A stretch of 64,000 bases of DNA, taken from contig JADZGD010000020.1 in assembly GCA_020854055.1 (NCBI GenBank), positions 1 to 64,000 on the forward strand, read 5' to 3'. This document shows, piece after piece, positions 54,039-64,000 of the stretch. The number at the start of each line of letters is the position of its first letter. Position 1 is the first letter of the stretch. Both the position numbers and the translations under genes were made by a program. This DNA comes from Bryobacterales bacterium (GTDB taxonomy: Bacteria > Acidobacteriota > Terriglobia > Bryobacterales > Bryobacteraceae). The notes under the pieces are model-generated. The model was not told the DNA's origin. It made no database searches and saw only the letters and a list, made by a program, of their open reading frames with translations.

Positions 54039-54986
54039 ATGTCATTCGACGATCTGCGGGCGCTGGCCTCCCGCTATGGCGTTCCGGTGTTGCCGGGCGC
54101 CGTCGCCCCGGCTTCGGGCAAGCGATTTGCCGACGGAACCCACTACCGCTTTGAGATCCCAAGCACGGAAGGGCCCCGGGCGCTAAGGGCGGTGCTGGAT
54201 GAGGCGGTGGAGCGTGGGGTGGTGGTCGAACGTGTCAGCCAGGGTAGCGGAATCCTGCTGCTGACCGACGATGAAATCCGGGAGATGGCTCAGATCGGCC
54301 GGGAGGCTGGTATCGAAGTCAACCTGTTCATCGGTCCTCGGGCCACCTTCGACATCGGCGCGCAGGTGTTTGCGCCTGCGGGAAAAACGCTGGGGTTGAG
54401 CCTGCGCGGCTCAGAGCAGATTATTCATGCTCTGGCCGATGTCGAGCGCGCCTTGCGCCTGGGAATTCGCAGCATCCTGGTCTCCGATGCCGGTTTTCTG
54501 CGGCTGATGGGCGATATGCGCCGCAAGGGTGATCTTCCGCCGGGACTGATTCTGAAGACGTCGGTGATGATGGCGCCGGCGAATCCGCTATCGGCCCGGA
54601 TTCTGGAGGACTTCGGCGCAAATACTATCAACATCCCTTCGGACTTGACGATTCCCCAGATTGCCGCGATCCGTTCGGTGCTTACGGTGCCGATCGACTT
54701 CTACGTGGAAGCACCGGATAACCTGGGCGGTTTCATTCGCCACTACGAGATTCCGGAGTTGATCCGCGTTGCTTCGCCGATCTACCTGAAGTTCGGCCTG
54801 CGGAATGCTCCCGACATCTACCCCAGCGGAAGCCACCTGGAGGCAACCGCCGTCGCGCTTTCCCGCGAACGGGTGCGGCGGGCGCAACTGGCCACCGCCA
54901 TTATCGCCGAACACTCGGGCTGGGCAACCAGATCCGGCACCGGAGCGCCGGATCTGGGTATCCCGGTAGCCGAGATCACGCATTGA
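54039..54986 (+). CDS. U32-peptidase-like TIM-barrel protein
   Basis: A 315-residue protein starting MSFDDLRALASRYGVPVLPG; an upstream TTG at 54021 is also in frame. The layout of alternating strands and helices, with FGANTINIPSDLTIPQIAAI and PIDFYVEAPDNLGGFIRHYE, resembles U32-type barrels used in tRNA and ubiquinone hydroxylation. The conserved U32 Cys cluster is absent. The C-terminal DIYPSGSHLEATAVALSRERVRRAQ is a strong family-like block. Function is unproven; it is unlikely to be a true peptidase. Confidence 0.6.
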   Translation: MSFDDLRALASRYGVPVLPGAVAPASGKRFADGTHYRFEIPSTEGPRALRAVLDEAVERGVVVERVSQGSGILLLTDDEIREMAQIGREAGIEVNLFIGPRATFDIGAQVFAPAGKTLGLSLRGSEQIIHALADVERALRLGIRSILVSDAGFLRLMGDMRRKGDLPPGLILKTSVMMAPANPLSARILEDFGANTINIPSDLTIPQIAAIRSVLTVPIDFYVEAPDNLGGFIRHYEIPELIRVASPIYLKFGLRNAPDIYPSGSHLEATAVALSRERVRRAQLATAIIAEHSGWATRSGTGAPDLGIPVAEITH

Positions 54987-55066
54987 GCTTGCCTTGACCG
55001 GACCGTGCGCCGGGCCGTGGGCATGCCGATTGGGACCATCCGTAAATTCCCCGGGCAGGCTGGTCT

Positions 55067-55084
55067 CAGTGACCGGGGTCACTG
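55067..55084. repeat. 18-bp inverted repeat upstream of the HHE gene
   Basis: CAGTGACC at 55067-55074 pairs with GGTCACTG at 55077-55084, with only GG between. It lies about 137 bases before the GTG of the hemerythrin-like gene, inside a 234-base gap. The near-zero spacer suits a dimeric regulator site better than an RNA hairpin. The binding protein is unknown. Confidence 0.45.
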
Positions 55085-55150
55085 CTTCGGCGATACCGGT
55101 AGTCCTATGATTCAATAAGAGAAGCGGAGTGTGTTCGGACGGCGGTTCTC

Positions 55151-55167
55151 ATGCCGGTTTTCGGCAT
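55151..55167. repeat. 6-bp stem hairpin upstream of the HHE gene
   Basis: ATGCCG at 55151-55156 pairs with CGGCAT at 55162-55167 across GTTTT. It is in the same gap as the 18-bp inverted repeat and 54 bases before the start codon, so it might lie in the 5' leader. The evidence is symmetry only. Confidence 0.3.
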
Positions 55168-55220
55168 CCCCAGAGGCAGGCTATCGGATCCGGACCCGCA
55201 CGCCAAGGAGCTAATGTAGA

Positions 55221-55652
55221 GTGACCATCATCGAGGGACTTTTGGGCGAGCACGGAGCCATCTACCCGCTGTTGCAATTGATCGAGGAATCGGCCGAATC
55301 GGATACTCTCGAAGAACTGAAGCTGCGGACGAGTTGTTTGCGGGCGACGCTGGGTACGCACGCGCGCATCGAGGACGACATTCTGCGGCCGGTGATTCTC
55401 GATCTTCTGCCCAAACCGCCCGAGGGGCCTACCGACCATGAGATCATCGAAGCCGGTTTGATGGAGGTGTTGCAGGCGGACGACCTGGCGGTGGCACGGC
55501 GCGCGCTGCTCGGGGCGATCGCCAAGACCCGCCAGCACTTCCAGGTCGAGGAGACCGTGATTTTCGGACTCGTCAACCGCGGCCTGCCGGACACCACGCG
55601 GCGGGATCTCGCCATCGAGTGGGCGAAGGCGCGCGGCGTGACACTAGCTTGA
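55221..55652 (+). CDS. Hemerythrin HHE-domain protein
   Basis: A 143-residue helical protein. HHE-type ligands appear as LLGEHGAIYPLL, THARIEDDIL, TDHEIIEAG and RQHFQVEETVIF. Start is GTG 55221, with AAGGAG 10 bases upstream. An ATG at 55214 is nearer to it but is followed at once by TAG. It probably binds a di-iron centre; members of the family respond to O2 or nitric oxide. The sigma-54-type regulator gene follows after about 100 bases. Confidence 0.82.
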   Translation: MTIIEGLLGEHGAIYPLLQLIEESAESDTLEELKLRTSCLRATLGTHARIEDDILRPVILDLLPKPPEGPTDHEIIEAGLMEVLQADDLAVARRALLGAIAKTRQHFQVEETVIFGLVNRGLPDTTRRDLAIEWAKARGVTLA

Positions 55653-55748
55653 AATACCTAGGGAGCCGGCCGCTGGTCCATCAAGAGATGCTAAACTCCT
55701 GTTTTCCACACCATGCTTGGCCCCTGGCTCTCGACTCCGCAGACCGAA

Positions 55749-57143
55749 ATGAGTCCGAAGAGCCTGTTGCTGATTGGAAGCGACGAAATTCTAGACCCTG
55801 CCACACGGCACGCCCTCGAGGCGGCGGGCTGGGATCTCGATAGCGCGCCCGACGCCGCGAGCGGGCTCGACCGGATCGACACCGCCGGCCCTTCGATTGT
55901 CCTTGTCGCCTGGGATGCAGCCGGAGCCACGGGGGTCGACCTCATCCGCCAGTTACGGTTCCGCTACCCGGACACGATCATTGTGGCGATTGGTCCAGCC
56001 TCGACGGCGCCAGGCGCCGTGGAGGCGATGCACGCCGGCGCGTACGATTACCTGGTGGCGCCCATAGACGGTGAACGGCTGACGATGGCCCTGGAGCAGG
56101 CTCTCGAACGGCGGGATCTTCTCGATCCGGTGCTCAATCTGCGCGCCGCCATTGACGCCCACCCTGGGTTTGAGAACCTCATTGGCAGATCCAAGGCGCT
56201 GTTGCGTACGCTCACGCTGGCGCTGCGGGCGGCGCGCACGGACTCGATCGTGCTGCTAACCGGGGAGTCGGGCACGGGTAAGGAGTTGCTGGCTAGCGCG
56301 ATTCATCAGAACAGCCGCCGTAAAGGGAAGCCCCTGGTTACGATCAACTGTGGCGCAATTCCGGGCGAACTGCTTGAGTCCGAATTGTTCGGCCATACCA
56401 GGGGCAGCTTTACCGGCGCAATCGCCGACAAGCCGGGGCGCGCCGAGATGGCCGATGGGGGCACCCTGTTTCTGGATGAAATCGGCGACTTACCCGCCGG
56501 CATTCAGGTGAAACTGCTGCGCCTCATCCAACAGGGTGAAATGGAAAAGGTGGGCGCCACCAGTCCCACGCGAGTGAACCTGCGGATGATCGCGGCCACC
56601 AACCGTAACTTGAAGGAAATGATGGAGGCGGGTTCGTTTCGTGAAGACCTCTATTATCGCCTGGCGGTGATCCCGCTCGAGTTGCCGCCACTGCGAGCGC
56701 GCACCGAAGATATTCCTTTGCTGGTGCATCATTTCTTCGAGCGTCTGAAACGGAAGTACGGCCGCGCCGGACTGCGGCTCCCCGGCTTTCTGATGCCCTA
56801 TCTGGCCGGATATCACTGGCCGGGTAATGTTCGCGAGTTGGAAAACGTGATTGAACGGCTGGTCGTGCTCACTGCCGCCAGCGTCATCACGCGGGACGAC
56901 TTGCCCGAGTACCTGCGGCGCGAACCGGCCGCCGCTGAACGGATGCTTCTCGATCTGCCGGCGGAACACTTCAGCCTGGAAGCGCTGGAAAAAGAGATCA
57001 TTCTCCAGGCATTGAAGAAGTTCTCCTGGAACCAGACACACGCCGCGCAATACCTGAATATCAGCCGGCGAACACTCATCTATCGTATGGAGAAGTACGG
57101 CCTCAAAGGCCGTAAATCGGATACGCCGGGCGATCCGGGCTGA
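55749..57143 (+). CDS. Sigma-54 activator with decayed receiver
   Basis: A 464-residue NtrC-type protein starting [18 protein letters not shown] at 55713 is an alternative. The receiver-like domain (about 1-120) has lost its key residues: [13 protein letters not shown] in place of the phosphoacceptor segment and YDYLVAPID where Lys is expected. The AAA+ domain has Walker A GESGTGKE, Walker [22 protein letters not shown] and [10 protein letters not shown]. The sigma-54 loop is GSFTGA (56403-56420) rather than GAFTGA. A Fis-type HTH ends it ([13 protein letters not shown]). It lies between HHE and glutamate dehydrogenase genes. Confidence 0.88.
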   Translation: MSPKSLLLIGSDEILDPATRHALEAAGWDLDSAPDAASGLDRIDTAGPSIVLVAWDAAGATGVDLIRQLRFRYPDTIIVAIGPASTAPGAVEAMHAGAYDYLVAPIDGERLTMALEQALERRDLLDPVLNLRAAIDAHPGFENLIGRSKALLRTLTLALRAARTDSIVLLTGESGTGKELLASAIHQNSRRKGKPLVTINCGAIPGELLESELFGHTRGSFTGAIADKPGRAEMADGGTLFLDEIGDLPAGIQVKLLRLIQQGEMEKVGATSPTRVNLRMIAATNRNLKEMMEAGSFREDLYYRLAVIPLELPPLRARTEDIPLLVHHFFERLKRKYGRAGLRLPGFLMPYLAGYHWPGNVRELENVIERLVVLTAASVITRDDLPEYLRREPAAAERMLLDLPAEHFSLEALEKEIILQALKKFSWNQTHAAQYLNISRRTLIYRMEKYGLKGRKSDTPGDPG

Positions 57144-57340
57144 ACGGAACACTGTACGAAATCGTACATCCGCGCGCTGCTGGTACACCCGGCAGCGTAC
57201 AGTCCTGCTCGGCTTGGTTTTTCACTCGTAGCCGCTAGCTTTAACTATTCCACTACATCCGTTGAGCGATGCAGTTCTCGTGATGGGCAGGGTGGCAGTG
57301 GCGGCTGACGTGCATGTAGTCTGGCTTGCTGTTTGTATAA

Positions 57341-58714
<1,374 letters not shown>

Positions 58715-58755
58715 CGCGCCGCCCGCGTCCTCGATCGCCTGCCGGTGTTGCAATC

Positions 58756-58790
58756 GCGCCGGGTTCCGGAGGGAGCCCGGCGCTTTGTGT
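58756..58790 (+). terminator. Terminator after gdhA
   Basis: GCGCCGGG at 58756-58763 pairs with CCCGGCGC at 58776-58783, and TTCC extends against GGAG/GGGA inside the stem, leaving a short GGAG loop. TTTGTGTT follows at 58784. It lies 42 bases past the gdhA stop and is a good intrinsic terminator. Confidence 0.8.
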
Positions 58791-58832
58791 TAGAAGTAGT
58801 CTAGGATCTCTTCCACCCGCTACACAAATACC

Positions 58833-61802
58833 ATGCGACTTCCGGATCTTCGGGACCAGCTTCGCTACGCCTACGACCCGCAACTCGGCGGACTCCACCG
58901 GATGATGGCGTGGCGGATTCGAACCATCCTCATGGTTTCCAATCCGTACGAGTCGTTCAGCCTGTCGCGCGACTACTCGCTGACCCAGGATATCTATGGG
59001 GCATCCCAGCTTCTGCATCTTCAAAATGTTCCGCAGATTTTCACAGCCTTCTCTGCCGAGGAAGGTCTGCGAGTACTAAAGGAGGAGCGATTCGACCTGG
59101 TGCTGGTATCGGGCAACCTGCCCGATATGGGCACGGCGGAGTTCGGGCTGAAGGTGAAGGCCGAACATCCCGGCATGCCGGTGGTGATGATCGTGTTCGA
59201 CGAATCCTGGTTTGACGAGAGCAATCGTGGCAGCGAGCCGCCGGGGATTGACCGGACGTTCGCCTGGCACGGAAACGCCGATGTGCTGCTCTCCATCATG
59301 AAGTTGGTCGAGGACAGTCACAATGTCGATTGCGACCTGCGGATCGCCTCCATCGGCACAATCCTGTTGGTGGAAGACGCGGTGGAGCATTATTCGCTGA
59401 TCCTGCCGCATCTCTACTTCACACTGATGCAGCGGACGTTTCTGCTGGTGCCGGAGGGAATCAATGAACGCGACCGGCAGGTTCGAACGCGCGTCCGGCC
59501 GAAAGTTCTGCTGGCGCGAACCTTTGGCGAGGCCGCTGCGCTCTTCGAAAAGTACGAATCCTCGCTGGTGGGCATTATCTGTGACCTGCACACGTTCCAC
59601 GATGACCTGGTGGATCCGGAAACGGGTGTGCGATTCATCCGCAACGTTGCCGCCCGGTCGCCGGGGATTCCCATCCTCATCCATTCTTCCGAGCCCAACG
59701 CGCAGCAGATTGCCGATTCCGTGGGAGCGCGCTGCCTGAACAAGCGCAGTTCGAACCTGCGGGCCGGTCTGGAGCAGTTCATTCACGAGGATGTCGGCTT
59801 CGGCGATTTCGAGTTCCACATGCCGGATGGAGCACCGGTTGGGCGCGCCGGCAACATGTGGGAGATGGAACAGGAGTTGAAGCGCGTTCCCGATGAGTGT
59901 TTGATGTTCCACTCGGCGCGAAACGACCTTTCCCAGTGGTTTCGCGCCCGGGGCGAACTGAAACTGGCCGAGGTGCTGCGGCCGGTGACGATCGGCGATT
60001 TCTCCTCGGTCCAGGAACTGAGGGAATATCTCATCAGCGCGATTTCCATTGCACGGCGTGAGAAATATCGCGGCGCCATCGCCGATTTCCGTCCGCCGGA
60101 ATTCGATCCCGATTACCCCTTTCTGGTGTTGGGACGAGGTTCGCTGGGCGGCAAGGGACGCGGACTCGCGTTCGTCTTCCGTCAACTGAGCAGTTGGCTG
60201 AAGGATGAACGCATGGACGGGGTGCGGATGTTTCTGCCCCGGACGCTGGTGATTGGGGCCGATGAATCGGATGCCTTCCTGCGGGAGAACGAGATCGGCA
60301 TTGGTTCCTTCAACGGCGCGGACGATTCGACAATCCTGCGCCGCTTTGCCGGAGGCGCATTCGCTTCTCCGCTGCGGGAACGTCTCGATTTTTATGTCCG
60401 GCGGGTAGGCGTTCCGCTGGCGGTGCGCTCCTCCGGGCTGTTGGAAGACTCACACCGCCAACCGCTGGCCGGGCTGTATTCCACCTACATGCTGCCGAAC
60501 AATCATCCCGATCCGGAGGTAAGGCTGCACCGGTTGGAGGCCGCGGTGAAGCTGGTTTATGCTTCCGCCTATCTGGAGCGGCCCAGGCACTACCTGGAGG
60601 CAATCGGCTACGACCTGGCCGAGTCCCGCATGGCGGTGCTGGTTCAGGAAGTGGCCGGGCGCCGCTACGGACGCTACTACTATCCGGTGATTTCCGGCGT
60701 GGCCCAGTCGCACAACTATTACCCGGTTTTCAAGATGAAGGCGGAGGACGGGGTGGCCACGGTGGCGCTGGGCTTAGGCAAACAGGTGGTGGAGGGCGGC
60801 GACGCGGTCCGGTTCTGCCCGAAATACCCGAGGGTCCTGCCGCAATTCCGGTCGCCGGCCGAGGTGATGAAGGTCGCCCAGCGGGAGTTCTTCGCGCTCG
60901 ATCTGGAGCCCGGCGAGATTGATCTGTTGAGCCGGACCGATGTCACTCTGAAGCGGCTGCCGCTTGAACAGGCCGAGTCCGATGGCACGCTGGCCCTGGT
61001 GGGCAGCGTCGTCGATATGGAAGAAGATCGGATCTACGACAGCCTGTCGCGCAAGGGCAGCCGGGTGGTGACTTTTGCCCGCATTCTCAAGCACAACCTG
61101 TTTCCACTGTGCGCCATTCTCAACCGGATTTTCGAGATCTGCCGAAAAGAGTTGGGCTTTGCGGTGGAGATTGAATTCGCCGTCAATCTGGATGCCGATC
61201 CGTCGCGGGAACCCGAGTTCTGCTTCCTGCAGTTGAGGCCACTGGTTGCCTCGCGCGAGCGATGTGACATCGCCTATGACTCCATTCCCCAGGAAAAGCT
61301 GCTCTGCCGCTCCTCCCGAGTATTGGGAAACGGCCGCATCGAGGGTGTGCGCGATATCGTGTATGTCGATCCGGCGACGTTCGACCGTGGCCGCAGCGCG
61401 GAGGTGGCATCGATTGTTGCGGGCATCAACGAGCGGTTGCTTCGCGAACGCCGCCCCTATGCGCTGATCGGTCCGGGCCGGTGGGGCTCGTTCGATTCCT
61501 GGATTGGCATTCCGGTGGTTTGGCACCAGATCTCGGGGGCACGAGTCATTGTCGAGGTTCCGGCCGCGGATCTGCCGATCGAACCATCACAGGGAACTCA
61601 CTTTTTTCACAATATGACTTCGGCCGGAATCGGCTACTTCTCGCTCAGTGGAACCAATCACAAGGAGTTCCTGCGCTGGAATCTTCTGGCTTCGCAGCCG
61701 GGTGAAGAGGTTGCGCCGGGAGTACGGCACATCCGGTTGTCTCATCCTCTATCGGTACGCATGGACGGCCAGACCCACGAGGGAGTGATTCTGCTCGGCT
61801 GA
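58833..61802 (+). CDS. Receiver/pseudo-receiver protein fused to PEP-synthase-like ATP-grasp
   Basis: A 989-residue protein. Residues about 30-150 form a pseudo-receiver (LVLVSGNLPDMG, with Ser at the phosphoacceptor position). About 180-330 form a second receiver with LLVEDAVEH, GIICDLHTFHDD and CLNKRSS, so it may be phosphorylated. From about 430 comes a pyruvate-phosphate-dikinase-type ATP-binding domain: LGRGSLGGKGRGLAF, VRSSGLLEDSHRQPLAGLY and a final FLQLRPLV. The swivelling phospho-His domain (TSH motif) and PEP barrel are missing. A distinct C-terminal region has GPGRWGSFDSWIG and GTHFFHNMTSAG. The reaction is unknown. Confidence 0.75.
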   Translation: MRLPDLRDQLRYAYDPQLGGLHRMMAWRIRTILMVSNPYESFSLSRDYSLTQDIYGASQLLHLQNVPQIFTAFSAEEGLRVLKEERFDLVLVSGNLPDMGTAEFGLKVKAEHPGMPVVMIVFDESWFDESNRGSEPPGIDRTFAWHGNADVLLSIMKLVEDSHNVDCDLRIASIGTILLVEDAVEHYSLILPHLYFTLMQRTFLLVPEGINERDRQVRTRVRPKVLLARTFGEAAALFEKYESSLVGIICDLHTFHDDLVDPETGVRFIRNVAARSPGIPILIHSSEPNAQQIADSVGARCLNKRSSNLRAGLEQFIHEDVGFGDFEFHMPDGAPVGRAGNMWEMEQELKRVPDECLMFHSARNDLSQWFRARGELKLAEVLRPVTIGDFSSVQELREYLISAISIARREKYRGAIADFRPPEFDPDYPFLVLGRGSLGGKGRGLAFVFRQLSSWLKDERMDGVRMFLPRTLVIGADESDAFLRENEIGIGSFNGADDSTILRRFAGGAFASPLRERLDFYVRRVGVPLAVRSSGLLEDSHRQPLAGLYSTYMLPNNHPDPEVRLHRLEAAVKLVYASAYLERPRHYLEAIGYDLAESRMAVLVQEVAGRRYGRYYYPVISGVAQSHNYYPVFKMKAEDGVATVALGLGKQVVEGGDAVRFCPKYPRVLPQFRSPAEVMKVAQREFFALDLEPGEIDLLSRTDVTLKRLPLEQAESDGTLALVGSVVDMEEDRIYDSLSRKGSRVVTFARILKHNLFPLCAILNRIFEICRKELGFAVEIEFAVNLDADPSREPEFCFLQLRPLVASRERCDIAYDSIPQEKLLCRSSRVLGNGRIEGVRDIVYVDPATFDRGRSAEVASIVAGINERLLRERRPYALIGPGRWGSFDSWIGIPVVWHQISGARVIVEVPAADLPIEPSQGTHFFHNMTSAGIGYFSLSGTNHKEFLRWNLLASQPGEEVAPGVRHIRLSHPLSVRMDGQTHEGVILLG

Positions 61803-61826
61803 CTCTCCAGGCCAATGGCCTGAACA

Positions 61827-63110
61827 CTAACGCCGGCGGCGCACTTCCACCGAATCCACCAGGCGGCCGTCAATGCCGTAAGCCTTCATGGTCATTCGCT
61901 GCGAGTTGACGTCGATGATCTGGTACATCTGCAGGTGGGACGCTGTTTTGGTGTTCGGGCCCAAGTAGCTTGGACCCGGTTCATAGAGCTTCGGTCCACT
62001 GACCGAAACCACGTAGGTGACCCCGTTCCTTTGCATGCGTCCGTAGGAGTGATCGTGTCCTTCGAGTACCATCGCCACCTTGTACTTTTCGTAGAGCGGG
62101 GCCAGCATGGTACGCATTTCGGGAAAATCGCGGCTGGCTTTGAGAGCGAAAACGGGGTGGTGTTGGAGCACCACGGTCCATTGATTTGGGTTGTTCTTGA
62201 GCGTCTCTTCAAGCCAGGCATATTGGCGGTCGCGAATGCTCTTGCGGTCGGCCGGACTCTTTTGCAACTGTTCGAACGGGTTGGCATCGAGGGCGACGAG
62301 GCGAAGGCCCTGGTAGTCGATGTAGTAATTCTGCATGCTCAGTTCGCCCATTCCCTTGGGACCATTGTCCGGAAAGACAAAATGCCGCTTCCACCACGGG
62401 GTTACGGCGTAGGTGAACTGGCGGTCGGCGCGAATCAGGTCGTGGTTTCCCGTCACCGGCACAATGGGAACTTCGGCGCTGATGAAGCCGAACGCGTCAA
62501 ACAGTTCGCCCCAGAGGCGATCATCGTAGCCAAGGTTCACGACATCGCCGGCGATGGCGAAGAAACGTGCGTCAGGGGCGGCGCGGTAGGCCGAACGGAA
62601 AGCGCGCGCGCAAAGGGAGCGAAGTTGCGACTGGGGGTCGCCCAGGTAGATGAAGCGAAACGGCGCTGCTTCGCTCTTGGCCGTTCGGAACACGTTCCAG
62701 GGGCTCCACGCCTGGCCGCTGCCAACGCGGTAACAATAGGCCGTATCGGGTTCAAGGCCGGTGAATGTAACGGCGTACTGGCCAACGGCTTTTCCCTCCG
62801 GCAACTCGAAGCGGTTAACGGTTGCTTCCACTTTCCGCGCGTCTTTCAAATTGGCGGGATCGGCTTCGAAGGGGGCAATCTGACCTTCGGCGTGATCGAA
62901 CGGCGTATCGGTGCGCCAGGTGACGCTCTGGGTCCGCGCCGTATCGCCGGACCAGGTCAGAGCGATGCGGCTCGGTAATTCACCGGCCGGCGGCGGAGTG
63001 TTGGATGGGGCAGCCGTGAGCAGCAGGCTGAGCGCCGGCAGCATGATCAATAAAGCGAAGGTACAAACGGTTGCGCGTGGCCAACTCAAGTTTCGGGTTC
63101 TCATCGTCAT
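61827..63110 (-). CDS. Purple-acid-phosphatase-like metallophosphoesterase
   Basis: A 427-residue secreted enzyme. A signal peptide (FALLIMLPALSLLLTAAP) is followed by a fibronectin-III-like domain (about 45-145; SRIALTWSGDTARTQSVTWRTD). The catalytic domain has FIYLGDPQ, FAIAGDVVNLGYDD, VPVTGNHD, VVLQHHPVF and VLEGHDHSYGR, the metal-binding series of calcineurin-like phosphoesterases. The usual Tyr of plant purple acid phosphatases is not apparent. It probably releases phosphate from esters outside the cell. Its start is divergent from the next gene, sharing about 74 bases. Confidence 0.92.
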   Translation of the reverse strand: MTMRTRNLSWPRATVCTFALLIMLPALSLLLTAAPSNTPPPAGELPSRIALTWSGDTARTQSVTWRTDTPFDHAEGQIAPFEADPANLKDARKVEATVNRFELPEGKAVGQYAVTFTGLEPDTAYCYRVGSGQAWSPWNVFRTAKSEAAPFRFIYLGDPQSQLRSLCARAFRSAYRAAPDARFFAIAGDVVNLGYDDRLWGELFDAFGFISAEVPIVPVTGNHDLIRADRQFTYAVTPWWKRHFVFPDNGPKGMGELSMQNYYIDYQGLRLVALDANPFEQLQKSPADRKSIRDRQYAWLEETLKNNPNQWTVVLQHHPVFALKASRDFPEMRTMLAPLYEKYKVAMVLEGHDHSYGRMQRNGVTYVVSVSGPKLYEPGPSYLGPNTKTASHLQMYQIIDVNSQRMTMKAYGIDGRLVDSVEVRRRR

Positions 63111-63184
63111 GGTTCATTTAATCGTATGACACATCACGGTCTCGCGGAAGGCGGTTGCAGTGGCCCGCGCCGGCGCGGAAGATA

Positions 63185-64000
63185 GTGACTGTGTACAAAA
63201 GCGTGATCGTGCCGGCGGCGATTCTCGGTAGCCTGGCACTGTGGGCAAGCTCCGCCGAGGTGAAACTTGCCGGGCCCTGGGAGATTTCGGCAGCGGGGAC
63301 TCAAATCAAGGTCTCACGGCCCGATATTGTGACGGTTACCGGTGAGCGCTATCCGAAACTGGCCGTGTTTAACCCCAGGGCCGCGGCGTGGACCAAGGGA
63401 ACGCGGCTCAAGGGCGTAATCGCCGCGGAGTGTACGGTGGAAGGAGCGCTTGATCCCGATTCGCTGGTGGTTCGTGGAACGGGTGGAGAAACCTTCCGTC
63501 GCGGCGTAGACTACGATGCCGATCTCGAGGCCGGCGCGATTGGGCGGCTGGCGGGCGGGAACATCGGCGAGGATCAACCGGTGCTGATCAGCTATCGCTA
63601 TGTGAAAGAGCGCATCGATACCATCGTACGCACGGCCGATGGACGGATCCTGCTGAGAGGCGGGTTGCCCCACGTGGCGAATCCGGAGATTCCGGCGCTC
63701 GAGCCGGGTGAAACCCGCCTGGCGAACGTCTTCATCAACGGCCGCATCAGCGCATTGGAGGAAGATAATCTCTATCCGATTCTTGAAACGGCCTACCCGG
63801 ATAACAACCCTCCCGTGGCGGCCCAACTACTGCCGCGGACGCTCGCCAAGTTGCGCAGCGGCGAGCGCCTGAAGATTCTCGCCTGGGGCGATAGCGTTTC
63901 CACCTTCAACCGCTATCAGACGATGTTCGTTGACCGGCTCAAGCAGCGCTATCCGAAGGCGAATATCGAACTGGCTACGGAAGCCTGGGCCGGCCGCAGC
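63185..64000 (+). CDS. SGNH/GDSL-like hydrolase, N-terminal part (runs off window)
   Basis: The frame is open from GTG 63185 (GTG 63191 is also possible) to the window edge, 272 residues. A signal peptide is likely (SVIVPAAILGSLALWASSAE). A beta-rich domain of about 200 residues follows, then KILAWGDSVSTFNRYQTMF, where GDS is the block I nucleophile motif of SGNH esterases. Such two-part proteins are common among carbohydrate esterases. The Asp-His part is outside the window, so function is tentative. GGAAG lies before the start. Confidence 0.65.
   Translation, partial: MTVYKSVIVPAAILGSLALWASSAEVKLAGPWEISAAGTQIKVSRPDIVTVTGERYPKLAVFNPRAAAWTKGTRLKGVIAAECTVEGALDPDSLVVRGTGGETFRRGVDYDADLEAGAIGRLAGGNIGEDQPVLISYRYVKERIDTIVRTADGRILLRGGLPHVANPEIPALEPGETRLANVFINGRISALEEDNLYPILETAYPDNNPPVAAQLLPRTLAKLRSGERLKILAWGDSVSTFNRYQTMFVDRLKQRYPKANIELATEAWAGRS

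Overview
The window is about 64 kb of high-GC bacterial chromosome with short intergenic gaps. Gene content points to an acidobacterium of the Solibacter/Bryobacter type. The signs are many twin-arginine or signal-peptide glycosidases, two secreted Gfo/Idh/MocA oxidoreductases, PAS-domain histidine kinases, sigma-54 activators, a NuoEFG-containing complex I operon and several small proteins of a kind seen in that phylum. This placement is an inference from gene content; no rRNA gene is present. I saw no tRNA, rRNA, CRISPR array, insertion sequence or prophage.

Layout. (1) 1-6914: the tail of a carbohydrate-active enzyme, two six-hairpin glycosidase-like genes on the minus strand, then a plus-strand run of lytic transglycosylase, SDR dehydrogenase, penicillin-binding-protein-like transpeptidase and methyltransferase. 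(2) 6911-10739, minus: L21, L27 and ObgE followed directly by a sensor kinase and a NarL-type regulator. (3) 10870-14899: small conserved proteins, zinc-ribbon proteins, a DUF2752 protein, a Gfo/Idh/MocA oxidoreductase and two hypotheticals. (4) 14937-19012, minus: glycosyltransferase, receiver/degenerate-GGDEF protein, sigma-54 activator and RlpA-SPOR lipoprotein. (5) 19204-24319: an isolated 24-residue lysine-rich peptide gene with its own promoter and terminators, a MidA-type methyltransferase, IF-1, a one-domain Clp-type ATPase, a degenerate JAMM-like membrane protein and RsmI. (6) 24323-32936: an S9 peptidase, a hybrid kinase, then a deoxysugar block (L-rhamnose isomerase, Gfo/Idh/MocA, GH29 fucosidase). 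(7) 32933-40016: cation-exchanger-like protein, NadB, AroB, UbiE/MenG, a kinase lacking its phosphoacceptor histidine, and ThiS. (8) 40221-53262: complex I genes nuoA, C-H and J-N, with nuoB and nuoI absent. (9) 53270-64000: a flagellar-rod-like orphan, two hemerythrins, a U32-like protein, a sigma-54 activator with a decayed receiver, glutamate dehydrogenase, a receiver/ATP-grasp fusion, a purple-acid-phosphatase-like enzyme and the start of an SGNH-type hydrolase.

How it fits together. The genes suggest an aerobic, polysaccharide-degrading heterotroph that releases and isomerises deoxyhexoses and respires through a quinone-linked complex I. It invests heavily in two-component and sigma-54 regulation, and several of those signalling proteins have lost catalytic residues. 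The most distinctive local items are the free-standing 24-residue lysine/alanine peptide transcription unit, the paired palindromes in front of the solitary Clp-type ATPase, the kinase with Phe in place of His, the receiver/ATP-grasp fusion, and the complex I operon missing the two subunits that carry clusters N2 and N6a/N6b. I did not find a clearly new multi-gene defence or mobile system.
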